A DNA stretch of 35,495 nucleotides. It comes from Bacteroidales bacterium UBA7569 (GTDB lineage Bacteria > Bacteroidota > Bacteroidia > Bacteroidales > Paludibacteraceae). The DNA lies in NCBI GenBank assembly GCA_002477945.1, contig DLLF01000017.1, positions 35,675 through 71,169 on the forward strand. The letters are read 5' to 3'. The notes under the pieces are model-generated. The model was not told the DNA's origin. It did not search any database and saw only the letters and a program-made list of their open reading frames with translations. Shown here in pieces: positions 7,438-16,176 of this stretch. Numbering within the stretch: the stretch's first letter is position 1; every line of letters begins with the position of its first letter. The translations under genes were made by a program, and so were the position numbers.

Positions 7438-8685
7438 ATGGCACACATCAAACCATTCAAAGGCATCCGTCCTCCGAAAGAGTTGGCAAAACGCTTGTCG
7501 TCGCGTCCGTACGATGTTCTGAATTCGGAAGAAGCAAGAACAGAGGCAGACGGCAACGAGGTATCGCTATATCATATTATAAAACCGGAAATAGACTTTC
7601 CGAAAGGGACAGACGAGCATGACTCCCGTGTGTATGAGAAAGCCAGAGAAAATTATGAGCAATTCAAAAAGAACGGCTGGCTGATCCAAGACGAGGAGGA
7701 ACACTACTACGTATATGCCCAGACGATGAACGGACGGACACAATACGGACTGGTGGTGGCAGCGTCGGTGGAAGACTATATGACAGGCGTCATCAAGAAA
7801 CACGAGTTGACACGGCGCGACAAGGAAGAGGACAGAATGAAACACGTCCGCATAAACAATGCCAACATAGAGCCTGTGTTTTTCACTTACCCTCACCGAG
7901 AAGATGTTGACGCTATCGTAAGAGATGTGACCTCTACTCCACCCGAATATGACTTCAAGGCGGACAATGACGGCACGGAACACCGTTTTTGGGTCATCAA
8001 AGACAAGAACATAATCCGCAAGATTACCGACATATTCAGTGAGATACCCAATATGTACATAGCAGACGGGCATCACCGAAGTGCAGCGGCAGCGTTGGTC
8101 GGCGACGAGAAACGCAGAGAGAACCCTCATCACACGGGAAAGGAAGAATATAACTATTTCTTGGCCGTATGTTTCCCTGACAACCAATTGAACATCATTG
8201 ACTACAACCGATTGGTAAAAGACTTGAACGGGCTGACTGACGAAGAGTTTCTGCAAGCCTTGTCGAAACATTTTACAGTGGAAAAGAAAGGGAAAGAAAT
8301 ATACCACCCGCAGGCTCTGCACAACTTCAGTTTGTACTTGAGCGGTGACTGGTATTCGTTGACAGCCCACAAGGAATGCTATGACGATTCGGATCCAGTG
8401 GGCGTGTTAGACGTGAGTATATCTTCCCGTTATATATTGGATGAGATATTGGGTATCAAAGATTTGCGTTCGGACAAACGTATAGACTTCGTAGGTGGTA
8501 TCCGAGGTTTGGGAGAGTTGAAGCGCCGTGTTGATTCGGGCGAAATGCGTGTTGCTCTGGCACTTTACCCCGTATCCATGCAGCAATTGATAGCCATCTC
8601 CGACAGCGGCAACATCATGCCGCCTAAAACCACATGGTTCGAGCCTAAACTTCGTTCCGGACTGGTAATTCACGAACTTGCATAG
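7438..8685 (+). CDS. DUF1015 family protein
   Basis: I choose the ATG at 7438 because DUF1015 proteins typically begin with MAHIKPFKGIRPP; the frame is open from 7237 but the extra 67 codons are unlike the family. The product is 415 residues. Family signatures include SSRPYDVLNSEEAR near the N-terminus, IADGHHRSAAAALV near residue 208-221 and GLGELKRRVDSGE near the C-terminus. The function of the family is not established. In many Bacteroidetes the gene stands beside the serine biosynthesis genes serC and serA; here those are absent from the immediate surroundings. It runs into the PorE-like gene, whose start lies 19 bases after its stop. Confidence 0.88.
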   Translation: MAHIKPFKGIRPPKELAKRLSSRPYDVLNSEEARTEADGNEVSLYHIIKPEIDFPKGTDEHDSRVYEKARENYEQFKKNGWLIQDEEEHYYVYAQTMNGRTQYGLVVAASVEDYMTGVIKKHELTRRDKEEDRMKHVRINNANIEPVFFTYPHREDVDAIVRDVTSTPPEYDFKADNDGTEHRFWVIKDKNIIRKITDIFSEIPNMYIADGHHRSAAAALVGDEKRRENPHHTGKEEYNYFLAVCFPDNQLNIIDYNRLVKDLNGLTDEEFLQALSKHFTVEKKGKEIYHPQALHNFSLYLSGDWYSLTAHKECYDDSDPVGVLDVSISSRYILDEILGIKDLRSDKRIDFVGGIRGLGELKRRVDSGEMRVALALYPVSMQQLIAISDSGNIMPPKTTWFEPKLRSGLVIHELA

Positions 8686-8704
8686 CAGACGGCACACATA
8701 TTAT

Positions 8705-10741
8705 ATGGTAGCGGTTGGCATATTGCTTGGTGCGATATGCAGTTCCTGCGGTGTGAAAGCACGTATCAAAAAGGCGGACAAGCGATATGCCATAGGCGAA
8801 TACTACGCAGCAGGCGAGATCTACAGAGGCACATACAAGCAAGTGAAAACGAAGGACAAGTCTCTTCGTGCCTACATAGCATTCCAACAAGGCGAATGCT
8901 ACCGCTACATCAATAATCCCCGTGCCATAACCGCCTACCAAAATGCAATCCGCAACCGGTATTCAGACTCCATCGTATATCTGCATTATGCACAAGTGTT
9001 GCACTATCAAGGGAAATACACGGAGGCACAGAAGCAGTATAAGATATATTTGCAGTCACATCCCGATGATTACGTGGCTCAAAGCGGGCTATATGCCTGC
9101 CAGCAGATAGGCAATTGGGGGCAACAAAGCAGCCGTTACAAAGTGACATCAGCCAAAGAGTTCAACAGCAAGCGTTCAAGCAGTTTCGCCCCTGTTTTCA
9201 TAGGGGAAGACGTTGATGCACTGATGTTTACAAGCAACCGAAACACATCCTCGAAGAAGAATGCCCAAAACAGTTCCATCACGGGAATGCCTGTCAACAA
9301 CCTATACAGTGTTAGGAAAAATGCAGCAGGACAATGGGAAGAGCCGGAAAAGGTGGAAGGACTGTCGGCAAATACTACAACGGACGAAAGTGAAGACAAA
9401 GGCAAGGAAGACGGCGGCATACAGGCGAGTGCCGGCGGAAAAGAGAGTGCTGACATAGGCGTTTGTTGCTTTACATCAGACGGGAAAACAATGTATTTCT
9501 CTTATTCCAAACCTATCAACGGGAAAGACCAAGGGGCAAAGATATATGTCTCGGAACGTGCAAGCGGAACATGGGGTGAACCGAGGGAGGTGAAACTCTT
9601 TGCAGACAGCACCATCTCGTGCGGACACCCGAGTCTGTCATATAGCGGGGACACGCTATACTTCGTATCCGATGCACCAGGCGGCTACGGAGGAAAGGAT
9701 ATTTATCTGGCTGAATATGAGAACGGAGACTGGGTGGGAGTAACAAACTTAGGTCCGTTAATCAACACTGCAGGCGATGAATTGTTTCCTACTATAAGGC
9801 AGGACGGTTCTCTTTATTTTTCTTCAAACGGGCATGCAGGATACGGAGGGTTGGATATATTTCATGCCATACCCCAAGACAGCACATATCTGTTATACAA
9901 TTTAGGTGCCCCGTTCAACTCAGCGGGAGACGATTTCGGCATTACTTTTGCGGGAGGGACAGAAAACGGATATTTCTCATCAAACCGAGGACAAAAGAAA
10001 GGATATGACCAGATATACCGCTTTGTGCTGCCGGAAATGGTATTCTCTGTGGAAGGAACAGTTAGCGACAACAATGGTGAACATCTTGCAGATGCATACC
10101 TGCGACTGGTAGGAGACGATGGAACAAATACGCGGTTGAAAGTGAGACGAGACGGAACATATCACCTACGGCTGAAAAAAGATGCAAACTATGTAATGCT
10201 TGCCACTGCACGGGGGTACTTAAACCAAAAACAAAAGTTGAATACTTTCAATCTGAAAGACAGCAAGACATATACACAGAATTTCAATCTTGCTCCCATA
10301 TCCAAACCTGTGAAGATGGACAATATATTCTTCGAGTTCGGCAAGTGGGACCTGACCCCTCAATCGGAAGAAGGATTGCAATCGCTTGTAAAACTGCTTC
10401 AAGATAATCCGAACATAACTATCGAATTGGCAGCACATACTGACAAAGTGGGAGATGCCCTGAGCAACAAGACATTGAGCGAGAAACGAGCACAGTCGGT
10501 GGTGAATTATCTCATTGCGCACGGTATTGAGAAAGAAAGACTTACCCCTGTAGGATACGGCAAAGAGAAACCTGTGATAGCGGACAAAGCATTGCACCAG
10601 AAATACAAATTTATTCCAATTGGGCAGACATTGGATGAGGAGTTTATTGATGCACTCGGTGCAGAAGAACAGGAGATCTGTAATCAAATAAACAGACGCA
10701 CTGAGTTTAAGGTGCTGAAGACAACGTACAAACTATATTGA
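8705..10741 (+). CDS. porE: PorE-like outer-membrane lipoprotein (TPR, beta-propeller, CRD, OmpA domains)
   Basis: A 678-residue product from the ATG at 8705; the longer frame starts at a TTG inside the previous gene. MVAVGILLGAICSSCG is a lipoprotein signal with a loose lipobox. Domain order: TPR repeats (about 20-150), PD40/WD40-like blades (about 150-430; repeated forms such as DTLYFVSDAPGGYGGKDIYL and GSLYFSSNGHAGYGGLDIF), a carboxypeptidase-like beta-sandwich (about 445-525), and an OmpA peptidoglycan-binding domain (from about 540, IELAAHTDKVGDALSNKTLS). This order is that of PorE of Porphyromonas gingivalis, which ties the type IX secretion machinery to peptidoglycan. The OmpA domain carries an insertion after YGKEKPV, which also occurs in this group. 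The assignment rests on architecture; the exact orthologue was not checked. Confidence 0.75.
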   Translation: MVAVGILLGAICSSCGVKARIKKADKRYAIGEYYAAGEIYRGTYKQVKTKDKSLRAYIAFQQGECYRYINNPRAITAYQNAIRNRYSDSIVYLHYAQVLHYQGKYTEAQKQYKIYLQSHPDDYVAQSGLYACQQIGNWGQQSSRYKVTSAKEFNSKRSSSFAPVFIGEDVDALMFTSNRNTSSKKNAQNSSITGMPVNNLYSVRKNAAGQWEEPEKVEGLSANTTTDESEDKGKEDGGIQASAGGKESADIGVCCFTSDGKTMYFSYSKPINGKDQGAKIYVSERASGTWGEPREVKLFADSTISCGHPSLSYSGDTLYFVSDAPGGYGGKDIYLAEYENGDWVGVTNLGPLINTAGDELFPTIRQDGSLYFSSNGHAGYGGLDIFHAIPQDSTYLLYNLGAPFNSAGDDFGITFAGGTENGYFSSNRGQKKGYDQIYRFVLPEMVFSVEGTVSDNNGEHLADAYLRLVGDDGTNTRLKVRRDGTYHLRLKKDANYVMLATARGYLNQKQKLNTFNLKDSKTYTQNFNLAPISKPVKMDNIFFEFGKWDLTPQSEEGLQSLVKLLQDNPNITIELAAHTDKVGDALSNKTLSEKRAQSVVNYLIAHGIEKERLTPVGYGKEKPVIADKALHQKYKFIPIGQTLDEEFIDALGAEEQEICNQINRRTEFKVLKTTYKLY

Positions 10742-10762
10742 AACGAACTACATCCGACAGAT

Positions 10763-11557
10763 ATGCAACAGTATTTGGACTTATGTCAACATATTCTCCA
10801 AGACGGGATTAGAAAAGAAGACCGCACGGGAACAGGTACGCTTTCGGTATTTGGATACCAGATGCGGTTTAACCTGCAGGACGGGTTCCCACTGCTCACC
10901 ACAAAAAAACTGCACCTCAAGTCCATCATCTACGAACTGCTGTGGTTTCTGCGCGGCGACACCAACGTGCACTATCTGCAAGAACATGGTGTGCGCATCT
11001 GGAACGAGTGGGCAGACGAGAATGGCGAATTGGGTCCCGTATATGGGCACCAGTGGCGCAGTTGGCCTGACTATCAGGGCGGTATCATCGATCAGATAGC
11101 ACAGGTACTGGAGCAGATACGTCATAATCCCGACTCACGCCGTATGATTGTGAGCGCGTGGAACGTGGCAGAAGTCAACAAAATGGCATTGCCACCGTGT
11201 CATACGTTGTTTCAGTTCTATGTGGCAAACGGCAGGCTGTCGCTGCAACTCTATCAGCGCAGCGCAGACATCTTCCTCGGGGTGCCGTTTAACATCGCCT
11301 CGTATGCGTTGCTCTTGCAGATGATGGCGCAAGTAACAGGGTTACAGGCAGGTGACTTCGTCCATACCTTGGGCGACGCGCATATCTACCTCAACCACCT
11401 CGACCAGGTGCGCCTGCAACTGACACGCGAACCACACCACCTGCCACGTATGATTATGAATCCGAACATCAAAGATATTTTTGGGTTCCATTATGAAGAT
11501 TTTACTCTTGAAAATTATGATCCATATCCTCATATTGCCGGAACTGTAGCCGTATAA
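10763..11557 (+). CDS. thyA: Thymidylate synthase
   Basis: A 264-residue protein, the same length as the E. coli enzyme. It converts dUMP and methylene-tetrahydrofolate to dTMP and dihydrofolate in the cytoplasm. The catalytic cysteine is C146 in MALPPCHTLFQFYV. Other signatures are RTGTGTLSVFGYQMRF at the N-terminus, ELLWFLRGDTNVHYL, GPVYGHQWRSW, QRSADIFLGVPFNIASYA and the C-terminal PHIAGTVAV. It starts 21 bases after the PorE-like gene and is followed after 14 bases by folA, which recycles its dihydrofolate product, so the two are almost certainly co-expressed. Confidence 0.98.
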   Translation: MQQYLDLCQHILQDGIRKEDRTGTGTLSVFGYQMRFNLQDGFPLLTTKKLHLKSIIYELLWFLRGDTNVHYLQEHGVRIWNEWADENGELGPVYGHQWRSWPDYQGGIIDQIAQVLEQIRHNPDSRRMIVSAWNVAEVNKMALPPCHTLFQFYVANGRLSLQLYQRSADIFLGVPFNIASYALLLQMMAQVTGLQAGDFVHTLGDAHIYLNHLDQVRLQLTREPHHLPRMIMNPNIKDIFGFHYEDFTLENYDPYPHIAGTVAV

Positions 11558-11571
11558 AAATGTAAATACCA

Positions 11572-12072
11572 ATGATTTCTATTATAGTAGCCATTGCAGA
11601 GAATAATGCCATCGGGCAACGAGGCGGGTTGCTTTGTCACCTGCCAAACGATTTGAAACACTTCAAAGAAATTACTTCCGGCAGTACTGTTATCATGGGC
11701 AAACGTACCTATTTCTCTCTACCTCACCGACCGCTTCCAAACAGACGCAATATCGTAATTAGCGATATTGCCGGCGAACAGATTGAAGGTGCCGAAATGG
11801 CATATTCCATTGCGGATGCCATACGCCTTGCGGATAAAGACAAGGAGAATTTCATTATTGGCGGGGGAATGGTGTACAAACAGTTTCTGCCTATAGCGGA
11901 TAAACTATACATCACACATATTGAATATACATTTCCTGAAGCCGACACTTTTTTCCCTATAATAGATGATTCCGTTTGGAAAATGGATAGCAAGGAACAT
12001 CATGAGGCTGACGCTAAACATCCCTATCCATATACCTTTGCTGAATATACCCGAAGGAAAGAACTTGAATAA
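11572..12072 (+). CDS. folA: Dihydrofolate reductase (with Trp22 replaced by Cys)
   Basis: A 166-residue protein that reduces dihydrofolate to tetrahydrofolate with NADPH. Signatures are IIVAIAENNAIGQRGGLL, HLPNDLKHFK with the catalytic acid D27, TVIMGKRTY, RPLPNRRNIVIS, FIIGGGMVYKQFLP and LYITHIEYTF. Two positions are odd: the almost invariant tryptophan before the HLP motif (W22 in E. coli numbering) is cysteine, and the usual TWESL is TYFSL. These lie at the active site and near the cofactor, and could alter turnover or antifolate binding. Neighbouring thyA supplies the substrate. The gene is otherwise full length. Confidence 0.95.
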   Translation: MISIIVAIAENNAIGQRGGLLCHLPNDLKHFKEITSGSTVIMGKRTYFSLPHRPLPNRRNIVISDIAGEQIEGAEMAYSIADAIRLADKDKENFIIGGGMVYKQFLPIADKLYITHIEYTFPEADTFFPIIDDSVWKMDSKEHHEADAKHPYPYTFAEYTRRKELE

Positions 12073-12084
12073 CAAACCTGACCT

Positions 12085-13020
12085 ATGTACAGACCTACAG
12101 ATAAGATGTCCGATTTGATGTGCGCAGAGCCTCAAACGTTGTCCGTTATAGCCAGATTTGGCATACCAATGGGAGTGGCTGAAAAAACGATAGAGGAAGT
12201 TTGCGATGAACACCAGATAGCCATTGACACTTTTTTGGCTGTTGTCAACTACACAACCGGCGATATCACCACTCCCGTTTCGTCTCTTTCAGCAGCGACG
12301 CTTGTCAACTATCTGCAAGCCGCACATACCTACTTCCTTGACTTTGCGCTACCTGCCTTGAGACGTAAACTGATTGAGGCGATCAACACAGCCACCAATC
12401 CTTCCAGAATACCGTTACTTATCATCCAGTGTTTCGATGATTATGTAAAAGAAATACAAAAACACATGATGTACGAGAACCAATATGTATTCCCATATAT
12501 CCAAGCCTTGTTGCAGCACCAAAAACCGACTTATGACTTTGAAACGTTCGCCAAACAGCATGGTGCCGTAAATGAGGATAACATCACCGCCAAACTGACA
12601 GAACTCAAGAACTTGATTGTGAAGTACTACCCGTCTGACACTGCCAACAATCTGCTCAACTCGGCACTCTACGATATTTTCCTGATGGAAAAAGAAATCA
12701 TAACCCACTGCGCCATTGAGGACAACCTTCTCATTCCGTGCGCCAGGCTGCTTACGCAACACAATCAAACATCTGTTAGGCAATTGTCCAAAAGCGAGGA
12801 TGCTAAAGAAGAACTTTCCGAAAGGGAAAAAGATGTACTGATCAAACTTGTCGACGGCATGAGCAATAAGGAGATTGCGAATGCTCTTTGTATATCGGTG
12901 CATACTGTCATAACACACCGCAAAAACATCGCCCGTAAGTTGCAAATCCACTCTCCTGCGGGACTCACAATTTATGCCATTGTACATCACCTCGTTGACA
13001 TCAACAACCTGAAAGAATGA
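12085..13020 (+). CDS. Hemerythrin-like di-iron regulator with C-terminal LuxR DNA-binding domain
   Basis: A 311-residue protein with three parts. Residues 1-50 resemble the ScdA_N/DUF1858 region of the RIC (YtfE/ScdA) iron-cluster repair proteins, but the paired cysteines of YtfE are absent (ARFGIPMG occupies that place). Residues about 75-225 are hemerythrin-like: H81, H127 with E131, H159, and H208 with E212 reproduce the order and spacing of the six iron ligands of E. coli YtfE (H84, H129/E133, H160, H204/E208). Residues about 243-305 are a LuxR/FixJ helix-turn-helix (LSEREKDVLIKLVDGMSNKE, IANALCISVHTVITHRKNIA). I infer a one-component transcription factor sensing iron, oxygen or nitric oxide. 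It starts 12 bases after folA and overlaps tilS by ATGA. Confidence 0.85.
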   Translation: MYRPTDKMSDLMCAEPQTLSVIARFGIPMGVAEKTIEEVCDEHQIAIDTFLAVVNYTTGDITTPVSSLSAATLVNYLQAAHTYFLDFALPALRRKLIEAINTATNPSRIPLLIIQCFDDYVKEIQKHMMYENQYVFPYIQALLQHQKPTYDFETFAKQHGAVNEDNITAKLTELKNLIVKYYPSDTANNLLNSALYDIFLMEKEIITHCAIEDNLLIPCARLLTQHNQTSVRQLSKSEDAKEELSEREKDVLIKLVDGMSNKEIANALCISVHTVITHRKNIARKLQIHSPAGLTIYAIVHHLVDINNLKE

Positions 13021-14297
13021 TCAACCGAGTTCGGCAATATATAGAAAAGAATCATTTGCTAGTAAAGAACCTGCCCGTTCTGACGGCGGTCAGCGGAGGC
13101 GCCGATTCTGTTGCCTTGCTTGATATTCTTCTTCGTCTTGGTTATCAGTGTATGGTTGCCCATTGCAATTTTCATCTTCGGGGTGCCGAATCCGACAGAG
13201 ACGAGCAGTTTGTGCGCAACTTGTGTAAAAGTAGGAATATCCCTTTGTATGTCAATCATTTCTCAACGGAGCAAATAGCCAAAGAACATGGCATTTCCGT
13301 TGAAATGGCGGCACGCGATCTTCGCTATGCCTGGTTCGAAGAATGTCGCAAGATGTTCCATTGTCAGGCTATTGCCGTGGCTCACCATCAAAATGACCAA
13401 GCGGAAACCATTCTTCTGAATATCAAACGGGGGACGGGAATACGGGGTTTGGCAGGAATGGCTCCGCGCAATGGGCTCATCGTGCGACCGCTGCTTTGCG
13501 TGCAACGGCAAGACATCTTGGCGTATCTCTCCCTGCAAAAGCAGTCCTACGTGGAAGACAGCACCAATGCTGATACCCGTTTCAGGCGGAATGCCATAAG
13601 AAAACAATTGGAGCAATATAGCCCGTCTGATATCAGGCATTTCGCTCACACAGGCGAGTGTATGCAAGGTTATATGTTGTTGATTGAAGATGTCATAAAG
13701 AACGTTCAAGAGAAGATAGTGACCAAAGAAAGCAATGAAACGAAAATACACATCCCTTCCTTGCTCCGCTATCCCTATGCCCGTACGCTTCTTTTCGAAT
13801 TACTCCATCCTTATGGATTCACCGATGTAGAACAAATTTTCTCGTCCCTTGGCAAAAACTCCGGCAAACGGTTCTTTTCCGGACAATTCTCGGTTCTCAA
13901 AGACAGGAACTGTCTTGTAATCACTCCCATCCATGAGAAACAAACGGTTACCCCGGCAGTCTCTTGCATCGTACGCTCACTCAGCCCTAATGAGTCGCTG
14001 CCAAAAGCGGACGACAAACGTTGTTTCCTGGATAAACGAATTGCCGGTAAATCGTTGACCGTACGCCGATGGAAGGAGGGTGACTCTTTCTGCCCGTTAG
14101 GTATGTACGGACGAAAAAAAATATCGGATTTCCTGACCGATTTGAAACTGTCTCTCAATGAGAAAGACAACGTCTTCGTTCTTTGTGCAGACGAAGACAT
14201 TGTATGGGTTATTGGTTATCGCATTGATGAACGATACAAAGTCTCCGACCTCTCCGGTGATGTAGCCGAAGTGACTGTCCGTTGCGAAAAGATGTAA
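13017..14297 (+). CDS. tilS: tRNA(Ile)-lysidine synthase
   Basis: A 426-residue protein. It attaches lysine to C34 of the CAU-anticodon tRNA(Ile), using ATP, so that AUA is read as isoleucine. The PP-loop is AVSGGADSVALLD (SGGADS at 26-31). Other family signatures are HCNFHLRGAESDRDEQFV, AVAHHQNDQAETILLNIKRG, RNGLIVRPLLCVQRQDI and DSTNADTRFRRNAIR. The C-terminal TilS substrate-binding domain carries RRWKEGDSFCPLGMYGRKKI followed by SDFLTDLK. The start overlaps the stop of the hemerythrin-LuxR gene by four bases, which suggests coupled translation. Confidence 0.96.
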   Translation: MINRVRQYIEKNHLLVKNLPVLTAVSGGADSVALLDILLRLGYQCMVAHCNFHLRGAESDRDEQFVRNLCKSRNIPLYVNHFSTEQIAKEHGISVEMAARDLRYAWFEECRKMFHCQAIAVAHHQNDQAETILLNIKRGTGIRGLAGMAPRNGLIVRPLLCVQRQDILAYLSLQKQSYVEDSTNADTRFRRNAIRKQLEQYSPSDIRHFAHTGECMQGYMLLIEDVIKNVQEKIVTKESNETKIHIPSLLRYPYARTLLFELLHPYGFTDVEQIFSSLGKNSGKRFFSGQFSVLKDRNCLVITPIHEKQTVTPAVSCIVRSLSPNESLPKADDKRCFLDKRIAGKSLTVRRWKEGDSFCPLGMYGRKKISDFLTDLKLSLNEKDNVFVLCADEDIVWVIGYRIDERYKVSDLSGDVAEVTVRCEKM

Positions 14298-14307
14298 ATA
14301 TACGGTT

Positions 14308-15084
14308 ATGAGAGAATTCGGCATCATCGGCTACCCTCTGGAACATTCGTTCTCTGCACAATACTTCAATCAAAAGTTCATGCAGGAGCATATTCCGGCA
14401 CACTATTCTTCCTATCCTCTGCGGAATATCAAGGATTTCCCTAACCTCTGTGAAAAGCATTCATTTTCTGGTCTCAATGTCACATATCCTTACAAAGAAC
14501 ATATAATACACTATTTGGATACATTAGACCCCGTGGCTGCCACTATCGGTGCCGTAAATGTAATTCATTTCCATCGGAATCAGCGTATTGGTTATAATAC
14601 GGATGCTGCTGGTTTCCGCTCTTCTATCCTGCCCTACCTCACGCCTATGCATTCTTCCGCATTGATCTTGGGTACGGGAGGAGCCGCTAAAGCAGTAAAC
14701 TATGCCCTGCATTCGTTGGGTTTACAAACAACTTTCGTATCACGACAACCGGAAACTTCTCTGCAGCACTTGCAGAAACAGCAAAAATGTATCGGCTACT
14801 CCGACCTCAATGAAGACATTGTCCGCCGGAATCTTCTCATTGTCAATTGTACCCCCCTCGGGATGATTCCTGATGTAGCGGAATACCCTCATATCCCCTA
14901 CTCTGCCCTCACGGACAAACATCTCTTGTACGATGTAATCTACAACCCTGCCGAAACGCTCTTCCTTCGTTTGGGGCGGGAGCATGGTTGCCTGACAGCC
15001 AATGGCTTGCAGATGCTCTATGGGCAAGCAATGGCGGCATGGGATATATGGAAAAACGATTGCCTGGCAAGCATTGACGAATAG
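14308..15084 (+). CDS. aroE: Shikimate dehydrogenase
   Basis: A 258-residue enzyme of the chorismate pathway, reducing 3-dehydroshikimate to shikimate with NADPH. FGIIGYPLEHSFSAQYFN gives the substrate-binding serines, and NVTYPYKEHI carries the catalytic lysine K63 (tyrosine-proline-tyrosine instead of the commoner IPHK). GYNTDAAGF contains the catalytic D99, and LGTGGAAKAVNYAL is the nucleotide-binding loop. The C-terminal NGLQMLYGQAMAAWDIW is also typical. It follows tilS after 10 bases and precedes the lipase gene by 29 bases. Confidence 0.95.
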   Translation: MREFGIIGYPLEHSFSAQYFNQKFMQEHIPAHYSSYPLRNIKDFPNLCEKHSFSGLNVTYPYKEHIIHYLDTLDPVAATIGAVNVIHFHRNQRIGYNTDAAGFRSSILPYLTPMHSSALILGTGGAAKAVNYALHSLGLQTTFVSRQPETSLQHLQKQQKCIGYSDLNEDIVRRNLLIVNCTPLGMIPDVAEYPHIPYSALTDKHLLYDVIYNPAETLFLRLGREHGCLTANGLQMLYGQAMAAWDIWKNDCLASIDE

Positions 15085-15113
15085 TATAACCACAAACAAA
15101 TCATAACTCTGTC

Positions 15114-16028
15114 ATGAAAAAGAATGTTGCATTGGTATTGGCAAGCGGTGGTGCAAGGGGAATGGCACACATCGGGGCTATCGAAGAACTCGAACGGAGA
15201 GGCTACAAAATAACCTCTATCGCAGGAACATCGGCAGGCGCATTGGTCGCAGGCTTGTATGCTACCGGAAAACTCAAAGAAGCAAAGGATTGGTTTCTTT
15301 CTTTGGATAAACAGAAGATACTGTCTTTGGGCGACTTCTCTCTCAGTACAAGTTATGTCGTCAAAGGGGACAAAATCATTGCTTCCTTTAAGGAAATTGT
15401 CAACGATTGTCGCATCGAAGACCTTCCTATCCCCGTCTCACTCGTCGCAAGCGATGTAATTCACAACCAGGAAGTTGTCATAGAGTCCGGCAGCCTGTTC
15501 GAAGCGGTACGCGCTTCGGTCAGTATTCCCATGTTCTTCCGTCCCGTAAAGCGTGACAATATGTTGCTCATTGACGGAGGGGTCTTGAATGCTCTCCCTC
15601 TCAATCGTGTTCGGCGCACGGAAGATGATTTGCTGGTCGGTATGAACATCAGTGCGCCCGATTCCATCGTACCGGAAGCAAAACATCCGATCAAAGTGCC
15701 GGAACTGCTCAATAAAGTACCCGCTTTCAGCAAATTGCTGGAGCATTTCGAATTCGGGCAGAAAGAAGAAAATATCGCTGACGAAGTGGCTGACTCCATC
15801 AACTATATCTCATTGGTATCCCGTATGACGGATATGATGATACAGCACAATACCGTTATGATGACCCAACTCATTCATCCCGATATTCTTGCCGAAATGC
15901 CAATGAATCAGTTCCCAACGTTTGCTTTCGACCAAACGGACGAGATTATCGAACTCGGCAGACAACTTATGAGCAAAGCCATTGATGAGTACGAGGCAAA
16001 AACACAACAAATAGAACTGGATAAATAA
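15114..16028 (+). CDS. Patatin-like phospholipase (RssA-type)
   Basis: A 304-residue protein with the patatin catalytic layout: the oxyanion loop SGGARG (11-16), the nucleophile elbow GTSAGA with S40, and the catalytic aspartate in IDGGVLNALPL (D154). There is no signal peptide, so it is probably cytoplasmic or peripheral at the membrane. Patatin enzymes hydrolyse acyl ester bonds of membrane lipids; the substrate of RssA-type members is generally unknown. It is the last gene of the run that begins at bactofilin or DUF1015, and a 410-base intergenic region follows. Confidence 0.88.
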   Translation: MKKNVALVLASGGARGMAHIGAIEELERRGYKITSIAGTSAGALVAGLYATGKLKEAKDWFLSLDKQKILSLGDFSLSTSYVVKGDKIIASFKEIVNDCRIEDLPIPVSLVASDVIHNQEVVIESGSLFEAVRASVSIPMFFRPVKRDNMLLIDGGVLNALPLNRVRRTEDDLLVGMNISAPDSIVPEAKHPIKVPELLNKVPAFSKLLEHFEFGQKEENIADEVADSINYISLVSRMTDMMIQHNTVMMTQLIHPDILAEMPMNQFPTFAFDQTDEIIELGRQLMSKAIDEYEAKTQQIELDK

Positions 16029-16132
16029 AAAATTACGACAGACTTTTTGGCAGGTTGCTTCTTGTTTATTGAGAAGTCTGTTTCAAGTATCTGAAATCGT
16101 CTCAGTTCCGTAAGGCCTTGGACGATTCTTTT

Positions 16133-16176
16133 ACGACCCCTCAAGCACCCCTCAGCGACCCCTCAACGAGATCTGA
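16133..16176 (+). repeat. 11-base tandem array, copy B (4 units)
   Basis: Four contiguous units: ACGACCCCTCA, then AGCACCCCTCA, then GCGACCCCTCA, then ACGAGATCTGA. This is the most regular of the four copies and serves as the type copy. It begins 104 bases after the lipase stop and ends 167 bases before the -33 box of the next promoter, on the same strand. Confidence 0.75.

Noticed and set aside
16133..16176. CRISPR interpretation of the 11-base arrays
   Set aside because: Units are contiguous with no spacers, are far too short, and there are no cas genes.
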